Source: Epinephelus fuscoguttatus (lineage: Eukaryota; Chordata; Actinopteri; Perciformes; Serranidae). Taken from it: a stretch of DNA of 64,000 nucleotides. The DNA lies in the NCBI RefSeq assembly GCF_011397635.1, contig NC_064759.1:19864428-19928427 (forward strand), given 5' to 3'. This document shows positions 39,421 to 50,610 of the stretch, one piece after another. Within the stretch, counting starts at the first letter, position 1. Each line of letters begins with the position of its first letter. Under the pieces are notes generated by a model. The model did no database searches. It saw nothing but the letters and a program-made list of their open reading frames with translations, and had not been told where the DNA came from. The translations under genes were made by a program, and so were the position numbers.

Positions 39421-39560
39421 GTGATGCAGCTTGCCGGCTACATTTGTTCTACTACTGAGGAAGTTGCTGGTGAGTCACAAGATCCCGCCCCCCTAAAAAC
39501 CATTCCTCCCTCCCCTCCTTCCCTCCTCCTCTCCTCCTCTCCTGCGACTTCAAACGAGCC
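39421..39560 (-). promoter_or_regulatory. Candidate fhl3 promoter with GC box and M-CAT motif
   Basis: Next to the candidate first exon is a GC box (CCCGCCCCC, 39484-39492), an M-CAT/TEAD-type motif (CATTCCT, 39501-39507) and a strong CT/GA strand-asymmetric tract at 39508-39541. M-CAT sites are common in muscle promoters, which would suit fhl3. This is motif evidence only. Confidence 0.35.
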
Positions 39561-39919
39561 CAGAGAGGAGTCCAGGCAGCGGAGGGTGTGATGGGAGCTC
39601 CCGGAAAGGCCCTCCGTCACTGTGCTGCCGTTTATTTTCTGTCTGCTCTAATAAAATTAGGTTTAATTGGTGAGTATTGGCTGGAACAGGCCAAAACTAG
39701 TTTTTGTAAGGTTTCTGAATAAGGCAGTGTTGACCACTTGGTTCTTTTAAGCTTTATTTCAATTAATTGTGTTAATCATCAGCCAATCAGTAAGTCAATC
39801 ACCTACAACAACAAATTTGACATTTTTAATTATATAAACACCAGAATTTGTTAAATTGCAAGAATATCCAAACAAAGCAATTTCAAAAATAAAATGTCCT
39901 CTTTTTATGTCATCCTAAT

Positions 39920-39949
39920 GTTTTGTTTGTTTGTTTGTTTGTTTGTTTT
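39920..39949. repeat. (TTTG)n microsatellite
   Basis: About seven tandem GTTT units. Confidence 0.95.
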
Positions 39950-39989
39950 AACAGTTGTTATGTCCTGTAGTTTAACCTGTCAGTCAGTG

Positions 39990-40135
39990 ATGATGGGTGA
40001 TTGGTCCATGAAGTCATACATGGGCTGGCACCCCAGTATATTGCTGAACTTCTCTGCCACTACTCCAACTCTTGACCTCTTAGACCCTCCGAACAACATC
40101 TTTTAACTGTCCCACGATTGAGGCTGATGGGTAAG
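39990..40135 (+). mobile_element. LINE 3' fragment (L2/Rex1/CR1-like)
   Basis: Reads HGLAPQYIAELLCHYSNS, a stop, then PLRPSEQHLLTVPRLRLMG. This is the typical end of the reverse transcriptase ORF in L2/Rex1-type elements. Short, with an internal stop. Confidence 0.7.
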
Positions 40136-40275
40136 TAAATTGTCAAAAAAAAACAACCTTAAGGGATTGGATTTAAAATTAGAAATAGGTTGTGTAGGTG
40201 TAGGGTAGATTTGGGGTCAGGGGTTAGGTAAAGTAAGATCAGAAATCAGATTAAATTGAGGGTCAGCACCAGTTA

Positions 40276-40680
40276 AGGTCAAGTGTGTTGGCTTTAGGGA
40301 GATATAATGGCAAAAATGTTAGATAATACTCATAATAATGTTACCACTAGTTCATAATCACCTGAAAATCGTGTTTTTGTTAGCTTAGAATGAACCGCTT
40401 TATATCAACATTTTCAAGTCGGTCATCGTCACCTACACTCTTGGCACTTGGGAGAAGTTTCAGTTCTGCAACATCATCGCTAGAGGCCACTATGGCGGGA
40501 TTTATATTTTGCCTCAAATTGACGCCGTACCTACAGCAAATGCTCTCCATCAACATAGAGCATAGACTGTAACCTTCGCCATGGCCTGATGTGCACCTCC
40601 CCAAAGATGTGACTACATGTTGCGGCGATGCAGACCTCCTGTCTATTTCTGTAAGCTGAAACCATTTCCCTCAGTGGAAA
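40276..40680 (+). repeat. Interspersed repeat family C, copy 3 (diverged)
   Basis: AAGGTCAAGTGTGTTGGCTTTAGGGAGATATAATGGCAAAAATG-type start (stated in pieces: GTCAAGTGTGTTGGCTTTAG, GAGATATAATGGCAAAAATG), then CATAATCACCTGAAAATCGT shared with 9720-9735. The right boundary is approximate. Confidence 0.5.
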
Positions 40681-40689
40681 CAAAGCTTT

Positions 40690-42379
40690 TATTTGCTTTT
40701 ATTTCACAGAATAAGAAACAATGAATTGTGAAGACAATAAAGCCTCCGCAAAATAGCATTTTGAGTCTTCTGTGTGATTTATCCTGGCTTTATAGGAATA
40801 AAGGAAATCTGCAAGCGTCACTAGGCTAATTTATAAAAAATGTCAGGCTTTTGCTAATAACATTAGCATTTGTTTGGAAAACGTGTTTATTATAAGACAG
40901 TTGTTTTGTCAGTGAGCCTCATGACATGATGCTACCTTAGCTAAACGTGCTGTTGTTGAGGAAAAGTCTGACAGCCGCTAGGCTAATTTATACAATGTAA
41001 AATGCCATAGGCTTGTGCTTAAAACATTAGCATGTTGTATTTGTTTTTAAAATGTGTCCAGCAAAAGACAAGTGCTTTGTCTGTGAATGAGTTATTGTGA
41101 AGCTGATTTGTGTACTTGTGTTTGAAATTGTCTCTATTAAGCCATGTTTAATGTGTGTTTTGAATCAACTAAACTTTACAGCACTTCACAGAAACCCCAC
41201 CGCCAACTAGTGTTTTGGAGGTGTAACTGCAGAGTGACACAAACACACCACCGCACAAGTATAAATGCTCACAGCCGCGTAGACCAAGTGTGTAAGCTAT
41301 GGCGTAGGACCTGCATAGAGCTGACGCATGAGAATAAATCCCGCTTAAATCCTACAAACTCGACCTTTCATTTCAGGGTTAAATAATTTGTGGAGAATAG
41401 GTCAGTTTTTCTTTTGCAAGTTGTTGTCACTCCCTATTTTTAAAATTAGTTTTATTTACAGTGACTTCTGTCTTCTAATAGAGAGTTTGTTCTTTATTCT
41501 GAATGCTATTTTAGGCAAGATACTTATTCTAGGGGAAATCATTAAATATTTGTAAATATTCAAGCATTAAATTGGTGAAATTGGTATAAAATGAAACTCC
41601 CATATCACTTGTATCTCTCTTTATTCTGTGTGTACACTGCTTTTTAGTGACCTTTATTGACTCGTCTTTGTTCGCCCTTACATTACCAAACAGGGTTAAA
41701 GACCAACCCAGCTGTTTCACTACCCTATTTTACAGTGTTGGTCCTTTCTCCAGTCTTGATGTATCATTTTTGTCATGACTCAGCAGGTGGGAATGACGTT
41801 TATCCTCATTGCAGCCGGCTGCCGTTTGGTCATACACGGAGGGAGTCTCAGATCTTATCATTGAGTCATTACTGTTAATCAGTATGTGCCAACAGTGTTG
41901 TTGGCAGAAGCACCACCCTGTATGACGGATGGTATTGTTCTCCTGCTTTTACATCAGAATTTTTGGTTCAGTCCTACATTGAACCTACTTGAATCTCTGT
42001 TTATTAAAGATCAGTTAAAGCTGAAGCAATATTTTTATATTAACAATGACTGGGTGTTATGATAAAGGGGTAGCTCATGGTGACAAACCCACAGAGAATT
42101 ATCACCCAACTCTGTAGTTCCCCTTATCTTTACAGGGCACTTCATTGTCTTATAAGTCATTGTTTTGGTTTCCTGACTTTACAGCTTTTTTCCAGTCTTA
42201 TTGCTTTTGTCAACCTCATTTCCAGCAGCATCTGCGAAAAGCTCTGATAAATCCACTGTTCACTATTTGCCGAACACCAAACACAGAACAGTTAACAACC
42301 AGCTGGTAAACATATGGAGCATTTAGAAGCTTAAGGGCCATAAATAAAAAGTGACTATTGAACTGCCATTTTTAAAAAT
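40690..42379. other. Intergenic, nothing recognised
   Basis: AT-rich. GCTAGGCTAATTTATA-type phrases recur near 40825 and 40980, suggesting an old local duplication. Confidence 0.45.
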
Positions 42380-42715
42380 AACTACTATTTACAACTGAAC
42401 AGAAAGTGAAACTTATCTATACATTCTTCAAAGCTAGACTCCTTTGTTTTGTTGTTGTTTTTTAGCAAATATGCAATTTGTTTAGGAAGCACTGAGCATA
42501 CAAGGAGTAAATGAGACTTGGATTATACTGCACGAGTTGTGTTAGAGATTGTTAATGGATGTTTTGGTATAGTTTTGCTGTTGTTAAACACACTCCCCAG
42601 TCAATCAATATGTATGTCATCTTCCATGGAGGCATGTGATAATAGCAACGTTTATTTTATGGATTCAATTAACATTAACATGATTGTTTTGTGGGTTAAG
42701 TATTCCTTTGAGTGA
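42380..42715 (+). repeat. DNA element family D, copy 2
   Basis: Matches 12330-12646, ending TTTTGTGGGTTAAGTATTCC. No LINE insertion here. Confidence 0.6.
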
Positions 42716-42935
42716 AGTACAAAAGTAAAAGCATCAAAACAAAGTGCCAGAAGTAAAAGTATTCATTTCTTCAGAAATTATTATTATTATTTAAAAATAA
42801 TGCTTGTGTGATGACACTGTCCTGCCATTGTGTGTCAGGATGGTAGAGAGAGAACACATTTTTTTTTAGCAGAGTCAAACCAGAGAGACACAGAGAACTG
42901 TTCATCAGTGACAGGCTGCATCTATCCAAGAAATT

Positions 42936-43895
42936 TTGCTAAACTACAATCTAAAAAGGGAGCAGGCGAGAAACAACAGGAGGCCCTGGGGCCCTACCCC
43001 ACAGGACCAAGTGAGGCAGCTGAGTTACTTCTTGGCACAAGAGTGTGCCAAATACTGCTGGGAGTATACTATGAGGCTGCAGCTTGGCAAAGAACTGGAA
43101 GACACTAAACAACAGCTGGCCCATCAGAAGAGCCTCAAAAAAATGCCCATAGACAAAGAAAAGGACACCAGCAATGAACTGGAGAGGCTGAAGAGGCTCA
43201 GCTACCCAGAGACCATGAACACCATGAGTCTTGCCACTGAGGTTCAAAACACCATCAAAACAAAGCAGAAGAAAGTGCTTCAAAAAGAATTCGAAGACCT
43301 CAAAGTGGCCCACATGATCAGCCAAGAGAAGTTCTCAGCAGAGCATCCGGCTGAAAAAGACAAAAATGAAGCTCTTTAGCAAGAAATTGAATATCTGAAA
43401 GCTTCACAGCAGATAAACCTAAGCTATGAAGCTGAGCTCAAGGCTGAAAAAGAAAAGAGCGACAGCCTTCAGAAACAGCTGGACAAAGAGATTCAGTCCT
43501 GAGCTGAAAAGGTGTCAGAGGATCTGGAGGCCATAAAGCAGCTGATGGCTGTGAAGGACACTGATTACACAGATTGATGAGCAGAAAAACACCTCTGAGA
43601 ATGAGAAGTGGTTTTTCAAAGAGTTAGAGGACCTGAAAGAACAACAGGCCTCAACCAACCAGGAGCTGCTCATTAAGCTCCAGACTGAGGAGGAGGTCAG
43701 TCAGGGCCTCTGAACTGAGCTCACCAAGCTCAAAGAACAGCAAGAAACAAATGGAGACAAATAAGCTCCTTCAAGAGAAAAACAGCACCCTGCAGGACAG
43801 ATGATGGAGCTCACAGCAGTGTACACAATCAACCAAGAAACTTTCCCAGCAGAGATTGAGGGTAGAACTTGAGCAGCTGAAAGTAAAGGACATAA
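42936..43895 (+). pseudogene. Intronless coiled-coil pseudogene (parent not identified)
   Basis: An open frame from 42936 runs 147 codons and continues past an in-frame TAG (43377-43379) and TGA (43500-43502). Reading then shifts frame near 43565 and again near 43745, with a further TGA at 43711-43713. Across all frames the product is one Lys/Glu-rich coiled coil: ELEDTKQQLAHQKSLKK, LQKEFEDLKVAHMISQEKF, AELKAEKEKSDSLQKQLDKE, KELEDLKEQQASTNQELLIK. Units of about 40 residues starting DLK look internally repeated. There are no introns, so a processed retrocopy or a fragment of a large exon is likely. Parent gene not recognised; it resembles golgin- or trichohyalin-like fish proteins only in general character. 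Confidence 0.7.
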
Positions 43896-43921
43896 CACTT
43901 TTAAATTAGATGCACGTTAGA

Positions 43922-44140
43922 GGTGTTCTGGGCACGTCTCACTGGCCCCAGGGCAGACCCAGAACACGCTGGAGGGATTACATATCTCATCTGTCCTGGG
44001 AACACCATGGCAACTCTTAGCCTTCACAAGTGCATCACTACTAGGTGTGCAAAGTCATCGAGTGAGCCAGAGAGTGGACCCTTTGGTGGGCAGGTTCTGG
44101 CCCCCGGGCTGCATGTTTGACACCCCTGCTCCAACAGAAG
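43922..44140 (+). repeat. Interspersed repeat fragments, including a hAT-like end
   Basis: TTCTGGGCACGTCTCACTGG, CACGCTGGAGGGATTACAT and GGGAACACCATGGCAACTCT are phrases of a common teleost repeat. The block ends CGGGCTGCATGTTTGACACC CCTG, typical of a hAT-type terminal region. Confidence 0.5.
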
Positions 44141-44229
44141 TGAAGGATGTAATCCAGTTGGTTTGACACCTCAACCAGTAAATATTACATCAGATAATAT
44201 AACTAACATTACTGCCTGTCTTTGTAGAT

Positions 44230-44390
44230 GTATGAAGACCAGTCCATACCCATTGGTAGCTTTGTCACCTTCTACCTATGCCAATCCTCAATGCCTATGT
44301 GCAGTTTCACATAGATTGACCACGTCAGTGAGTAGAAAAACGTGGGACAGACAGAATGACTGACTGACAGAATGACACACTGACAATTTC
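44230..44390 (+). repeat. Family E repeat, partial copy
   Basis: CACATAGATTGACCACGTCA and TAGAAAAACGTGGGACAGAC match the end of the larger copy at 44860-45690. Confidence 0.55.
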
Positions 44391-44394
44391 CGTG

Positions 44395-44830
44395 ATTATG
44401 TACAGCATACCATACCATAGTCTGCATGGGCGGAAGTACGCTGCATAGATCAGCCTCTCATTGGGTGGAACAAACTACCCGCTGAAGTCCCGCCCTACCA
44501 CCTCCGGTTAGCAGTTTTCAACTGTTTTCAACACTTCCTTTACTAACTTTTGCGGTATTTGATCTTGCGGGGATGTAGCCATTTTTCTGCCTTGGTTCGT
44601 GTCCTGTAGGCGATATTTTTGTGGGCATGTTACACCAAAACCTGTTTCTCCCCAGCAATATTTTTGCAAGTGCACCATTGCTGTGGCACCGCCCAGAACG
44701 ATTGTGATTGGTTGAAAGAAATACAAGCAGCTGGGGCGTTTTTTTTCTCCAATCTTAAAGTGAGAGTCGGTCCAGCCAGACCTTTCTATTCTTGAGAAAG
44801 TTCTGGTGAGCGAGACTAACCATACCATGA
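44395..44830. repeat. Interspersed DNA-element repeat between family E copies
   Basis: GTGATTGGTTGAAAGAAATA followed by CAAGCAGCTGGGGCGTTTT and CCAGCCAGACCTTTC resembles a widespread teleost element with phrases 'GATTGGTTTAAAGAAATGCA' and 'AGCCAGACC'. Boundaries CATACCATA and CCATACCATGACT are approximate. Confidence 0.45.
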
Positions 44831-44859
44831 CTTAGTCATACCAAAAATTAGGGGGAAAA

Positions 44860-45690
44860 AACAGCATTCGGCCACAGGGGGAGCCACAGTGATTGATCGC
44901 ATTTTAGCCATTTTTAAGCATTTTTCTGTTGTTATAGCGCCACCCAGTTGCCAATTAGAGTTAAATTTCTCCAGTCACCTTGAGGCATCCTGTTCTACAA
45001 ATCTACAAAGTTTAGTAAAAGTCGATATGGCGGTTAGGCCTAGATAAGAAATTAGCTCTCTAGCGCCCCCATTTTGTTTGATGGGGTCAATAATGGAGGG
45101 GTCCCCTCAGATTATGTGTGGTCATATGCCTACAAAGTTGCGTGGTGATCGGTGAAACCCTTGGGATGTTATACACCTTTATGTGATGAGCCACGCCCTC
45201 CGTAATATTCATTGCCTTATAGAAGCTCAGTTTTAGTAAGTTTTCCAACTTTTGCCAAGAGGGAACTTTAGATATTGGTCCCTAGATTATGTTCACCGAG
45301 TTTCATGCAGATCGGTCAAACTTCCTAGAAAGAGATCGCTTTTAAGTGTTTTTCAAAAAATTCAAAATTGCGGAAAATCTATATAACCGGAAGTTATGGG
45401 TTCTTGAGGCAAATTTGTTCCTCGTGAGGAGAGGCATCTCTGTGCAAAGTTTCATGTCTCTACAACATACGGGGCATGAGATATGCCCATTCAAAGTTTG
45501 CAATTTCAGTCGGTTGCTATAGCGCCCCCCTTTGGCCAATTGATGTAATATTGCTTCATTCACATCCTCCCATGACCCTCTACCACTGTGCCAAATTTCA
45601 CATCAATTGACCGAGTCAGTGAGGAGAAAAACGTGGAACAGACACACAGACAGAGTTTTTGTCATTATATAGTAAGATAAAACTCAGGTT
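44860..45690 (+). repeat. Family E repeat, large copy
   Basis: Contains the recurring phrase TATAGCGCCACCCAGTTG/TATAGCGCCCCCCTTTGG at both ends (about 44934 and 45519), AAGTTTCATG-type phrases between, and CATCAATTGACCGAGTCAGT at the right. A frequent teleost interspersed repeat with no open frame of note. Confidence 0.6.
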
Positions 45691-46878
45691 TTTTGTTCAT
45701 TTGCGGGATGAGTGGTTTAATATAATGCTTACCTTGGATAGGTAGTATTTTGGTGGATGGTCTTTTGTTCTGGTGAATGTTAAACCAAGAGTTGAATCAT
45801 TTTTCTTTTGTTTGAGCCATATGGTACTCTGAAAAACAAAACACAAACAAAAGTAGTTGATACATAAGTCAAGAAAATGTTACTTGTCCCCTTTTAGTCC
45901 AGGGTTTGTGACAGAGGCAGTGATACAGGAAGCACTGGAGATCCAGATAAAGTGTTAACAGAATATGCACAAATAAACACAACATGTCTGTTTCTGATAA
46001 CATACATGTTTCTTTATTTTATGTCAATAATTTCCCTACTTTAAATAAACAGTGATTATTATTTTAATTATGTACAGCTTTTGTCATATATTACATACAG
46101 CAAACATTCTTCATTGAACTAATTCTTGCAAAAACATCAGACACAACTACGATAAACAAAAGTTGCAATGAAGCTTTGCATCCCATATCAAACTCAGCAT
46201 AATAAATTAAAAAAAAAAAAAAATAACACTGCTGTTTTATTTGGGACTGCTGGCCTTGGAAACTGCAGAAGGATTCTCATGCATGTTTGTGTATCCTCAT
46301 TTTATTTATGCTACAAGTTGGCAGAAAAAGTTAAATAATTACTAGATACAAAAACGTGATTCATGGAAAATGTGGATGTTTTCATTTTAAAAACAAATAC
46401 TCTCCATTTCATGCAGTCACATTCAACTCACCTTAAGAGGAAGACAGGCCTTTCTGTGCTGGTACTGAAACACGCTGCTGAATGTTTCTCCTTCGCACTT
46501 TCAGACAGATAGCATTGCTCTACTGCTTCTCATGATGTGAAGAATTCAGAGTGGTTGCCAGCACCATGCACCTTCAGTGGTTGGTGTTTTCAACCTCAGA
46601 TGATGTAACTCAAACAGAACGACACTAGACTGATATGAGATTCTGTATGCTGATACCAGGACTGTTTCAGAGGAAACACTGTGTTGTTCTTTACAAGGAA
46701 ATTTAAAGAAAGATCAGTAACTCACAAATATGTGTCATATAGGAGTTAAAAAGCATCTACAAGAGGAGTTCGTCTACTGTCCTACAGAGGCGGGCCTAGA
46801 CATTAATTTACATAAAACTGCTCACAACAAGGTCTGTGAATTATCTTGAGCAAGCGTCATGACACAGCTGAGTGCAAT
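45691..46878. other. Intergenic, nothing recognised
   Basis: AT-rich with a poly-A run at 46208-46222. Confidence 0.45.
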
Positions 46879-47047
46879 CCATCCATCCTTCCATTTTCAT
46901 CCACTTATGCAGGGCAGCAGGCCAAGCAAAGCACCCCAGACATCCCTCTCCCCAGCGACACCTTCCAGCTCCTCCTGGGGGACCCCGAGGTGTTCCCAGG
47001 CCTAACAGTGGGATGTGCCCGAAACACCTCTAGCTAAGATGTTGGAG
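46879..47047 (+). repeat. Interspersed repeat (CCATCCATCC...TCCTCCTGGGGGA type)
   Basis: CCATCCATCCTTCCATTTTC, GACATCCCTCTCCCCAGCGA and TTCCAGCTCCTCCTGGGGGA are phrases of a well-known teleost repeat. It overlaps a spurious 63-codon frame. Confidence 0.65.
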
Positions 47048-47220
47048 CTCCTTATTTCTAAGGCTGAGCCAAGCCAAACTCATTTTGGTGCCATCCAGTT
47101 CCATTATATTGGACAAAATGGCTATGGCTGATAACTCCAACACTCGGCATCTCACACCAAAACAATCTAATTTGATAAAAAGCACGACAGATAAGGAGAA
47201 AAATATGCATTTCTGATTTT

Positions 47221-47420
47221 GGGGTGAACTGTCCCTTTAAAGCAAGAGTTCAACATTTTGGTAAATATGCAATTAGCTTTGTTGTTGAGAGTTAGTTAAA
47301 AAGATTGATACAACTCTCATGTCTGTCTGATATATATGTCACTGAGGCCAACAGCCACTTAGCTTAGCTTAGCTTAGCTTAGCTTAGCATTAAGCCTGAA
47401 AGAAATGAACAAAAATAATA
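47221..47420 (+). repeat. DNA-element fragment with (TTAGC)n pentamer array
   Basis: GGGGTGAACTGTCCCTTTAA, then TTCAACATTTTGGTAAATAT and about six CTTAG units at 47358-47388. A familiar teleost element in which the pentamer array is variable. Confidence 0.6.
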
Positions 47421-47441
47421 TTGACTGTACATTTTACAATC

Positions 47442-47699
47442 CAGTGGTTCCCAACTAGTGCAATCCCAGGGTCAAGAGTTGAGTCTGGACATGTTGTCCA
47501 GCTAGTTTTCTGTCTCTGTCAAATCGTTGTCCGTTAGTCACTCACTCTACAGCAAGACACGGCACTTCAAAATAAAAGCTCTGTGCCAGAAGTTCATTGT
47601 ACTTAAAAATAAAGTGTGTTTTTTACAAACTTGACATGTTTGCGAGTCACTTGCGGTCCATTCAGAATGGACCTGCGACCCACTAGTTGGGAACCCCTG
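47442..47699. mobile_element. hAT-type miniature transposon, complete
   Basis: Terminal inverted repeats CAGTGGTTCCCAACTAGTG and CCACTAGTTGGGAACCCCTG, 258 bp. The flanking 8-bp duplication is too decayed to state. Same family as 12651-12840. Confidence 0.75.
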
Positions 47700-50027
47700 G
47701 TATAAACCATTGTTGGATTTAACTCGTGAAGATTTAAACAGTTTCACATCTGTTTAAACTATGTAAATCACACTAAGCACATTAAAATACAACTAGTACA
47801 TGTTTGGGATGTTTTTGGAAATGCAAAAGCAGCTGCAGAATGTCACACATGAAATATCTCAGTAAACACAGAAGAACTTTTTTTTACGCAACTGCAAACA
47901 TGTGACTCTTGTCTCTCATGGTCTCATGGTCCTGTGACAACTGAAAGAGTGGTCTGACCCCTGTTTTCCCCACAACCCCTTAATTATAAATTCTAATTTT
48001 ACACTCTGAGGCGTGGTCCTGTCAGACTGCGTGCAACAAATTAGAGGATAGATGCCTGTCAATTCATCATGGGACAAATGACCTGATGAGTCCCTTGCTG
48101 CTTCTTTCTGTGTAAGAAGGTTAAGGGTAGCTCTTTTTACCTACAACATTAAACAGCTCTCTGTTTTGGAAAAACTAGTTTAAAGGTTCACAGGGATTAA
48201 ATGACAAAGTAATGAGTCTAGATTGTGAAAATATACACTGAAGAAAGCATATCGAGGGAAAAAAACAAGTGTCAAAACATTTGTATCTGTATGGAAAAGC
48301 TATACCATTGACGAAGACTACGATAACATTAAATTTAAAACATACTTTACCTTTTTGAAGCAGCACATGAACAGTGACGATGGCGTCTCAGGTGACTGTT
48401 ACGCTGCTAAATAAAATTCAAACTCAATTGTAAACCTCAAACTCTTTTTACAGACGTGTGGTTTTGGAACACCTGAGTGAAATTAACTCTAATGAGCGTC
48501 AAGGCTCTGAGCAGCAGACTAATGAGGCAATGCAATTGTTAACAGTCCCATTTAAGTAATGAGTGGTTAAGTCTTATAACAGTATTTGTGTCTTTTCATC
48601 ACATACATAATGGCGAGTGGAAACTGTAGCATGATGCACACAATAACACATAATAAAAGGTGTCTGTTGCTTTAGCATATGAGGATGATACAGAGCTGCC
48701 TTTTAAAGATAATCTCAAAACAAACTATCAAAAAATCATCGACTGAAGGATCCTTTTGATTATACTGGCCATAATAGCTTATTTTACAGAACACTTGAAG
48801 CATGCTTTGCCTCATCTGAAACCCATCCACTTCTCGCCACTTCACTGCTGTGATTGTCTGGAATATAAAACAGGTTATTCTACCATATACACTTCAAAAC
48901 TCAAGCAGGGAAAATAAGCACAGTATTGGCGCTTAATTGTAGACCATTTTTGTTTTACAAGAGTTTGTGGTTATGGTGAGAATCCCACCCAGGAGTGCAC
49001 CTACTGTATGGTTCAGGCATTGAGAAATGGAGGGGGATATTTGGAGGTAAGGTAGGAATGTTCAATAACCTGTGGTGAAAAGTTGCCGTTGTCCTTTTGT
49101 TGACAGCCGTGTAGTTTTTGTCCATCAACAACATTATCTTTGGCGTTAGGGCTGACAAATCTTCAGAAAGGTGTGATATTCGTTTCTTAGAGTATACGTG
49201 ATCTTTTCAAGTGGAGTGCAGCTGTTCATTTCGGAAAAAAAACCCAACAAAAAACTGGCAATGGGAAGATGGGAATCAGACTTCCATGCCGCCGCTGTGC
49301 ACTTCCTGGTAATGTGCAAAGCTATTTCCAGAAACCTCTTTTGGAAGCTCTGTAAAAGAAGCTGTCCAGAAGAAAAGAAGTGGGTCCAATGGAAAAGAAA
49401 ATCCTCCAAGTTTTGTCATGACTTAAATAAAAGTTGTGCCAAAATGTATCGGGCTTTGTTTTTTGTTTTTTTGGGGTTTTTTTTTTGTTTTTTTTGTTTT
49501 TTACCATTTTTAAGCAACACAACATTAGTTCTTCATGGTTCTCTCCTGCTACTTGACTGGATGCTGTTGGAATGGTTCAAACAAAATGGATTTTGGAAGT
49601 GCTCACTTGCTTCCAATGAGTAGTGTTAATGTTAGCTGATTCAGGAAATGAAGGGAAATAAATTGATCCGTGTCACACATTTTAAATACCAATAATCTCT
49701 GGGCTTGAGGGAAGGTATCAAGTATGTTTGAGTCAAAAGGCTCAAGTCCAAGTGAAGACATGAGTTACAGCTATTAACGTTTGAGTCTAAAGTCATCAAA
49801 TTTGTGACTCCAGGCTGACTCAGTTTCAAGTCATAGGACCTGAATCCACACCCTTGTTACAAATTATGTTTCAAAAGAAAAAGTACTCATTCTGCAAGTT
49901 GTTAATATTGACGCATTAATACATAAGTAGGACTTGACTGTTGTAGTTCAGGGAGGAAAGAAGAATGGACAGTTCTGATACATACATTTCTATTAGTACA
50001 GTACAGTTGTATTAGTATTTGTATCGT
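47700..50027. other. Intergenic, nothing recognised
   Basis: T-rich run at 49458-49502 creates a hydrophobic-looking spurious frame. No gene supported. Confidence 0.45.
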
Positions 50028-50610
50028 TGAAATCAGGCGCTTGGGCAGTGACTTGAGGCTTCAGACACTGACAAAAGAAAAGCCGTCCTTTAACATCTGC
50101 ATGATATTCAGCTGGCCACCGTAACAGTTTGACAATGCTTGGCAGCATCAAGGGGAAACACAACAGAACAAGAACAAAAGTTAAGGTGGCGGAAGTCTGA
50201 ACAGGGCAGGTGGGAGGTGTGGTGGATGGGTCTAACAAACACTGACCTTCACCTGGGGGAGTGGAGTTCACGTCCAGCAAGATTATTAAGCTAAACCCTG
50301 GTCTTTTTTCCTAAAACTAACCATGTGCTTTAGTTGTTGAAGGAAAAAAAAAGTCAATTCATGTTGTTGTACTGATGTAGTGCATTATTTTGAAAGAGAC
50401 TGTATGTAAACGGTAAATTTCCTGTGAGAACAGAAGTGTATTTTGAAAGAAGACAATGCATGTAACAGTCAGAACTTGACACAGCGTCCCAGAACGTTAA
50501 CAACCAACGCACCCAGGGTACCTCGCACATTGTATCTGGGCGCGGGAAGTCCAGCTGTCTATGTGATGAGGTTGGAGTGAGAATGTGTTGGATATTTGAA
50601 AATGCATTGT
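50028..50610 (+). repeat. Interspersed repeat family B, copy 3
   Basis: Matches 20830-21410 over most of its length (GCGCTTGGGCAGTGACTTGA, AAAGCCGTCCTTTAACATCT, TTTTTCCTAAAACTAACCAT, TGAGAATGTGTTGG). Confidence 0.75.

Noticed and set aside
47358..47388. Pentamer array as a possible CRISPR-like or regulatory array
   Set aside because: Simple tandem repeat within a known type of teleost element; no spacers.
49198..49623. Plus-strand frame with a hydrophobic stretch resembling a membrane segment
   Set aside because: The hydrophobic run is a translated poly-T tract (Phe-rich); no gene support.
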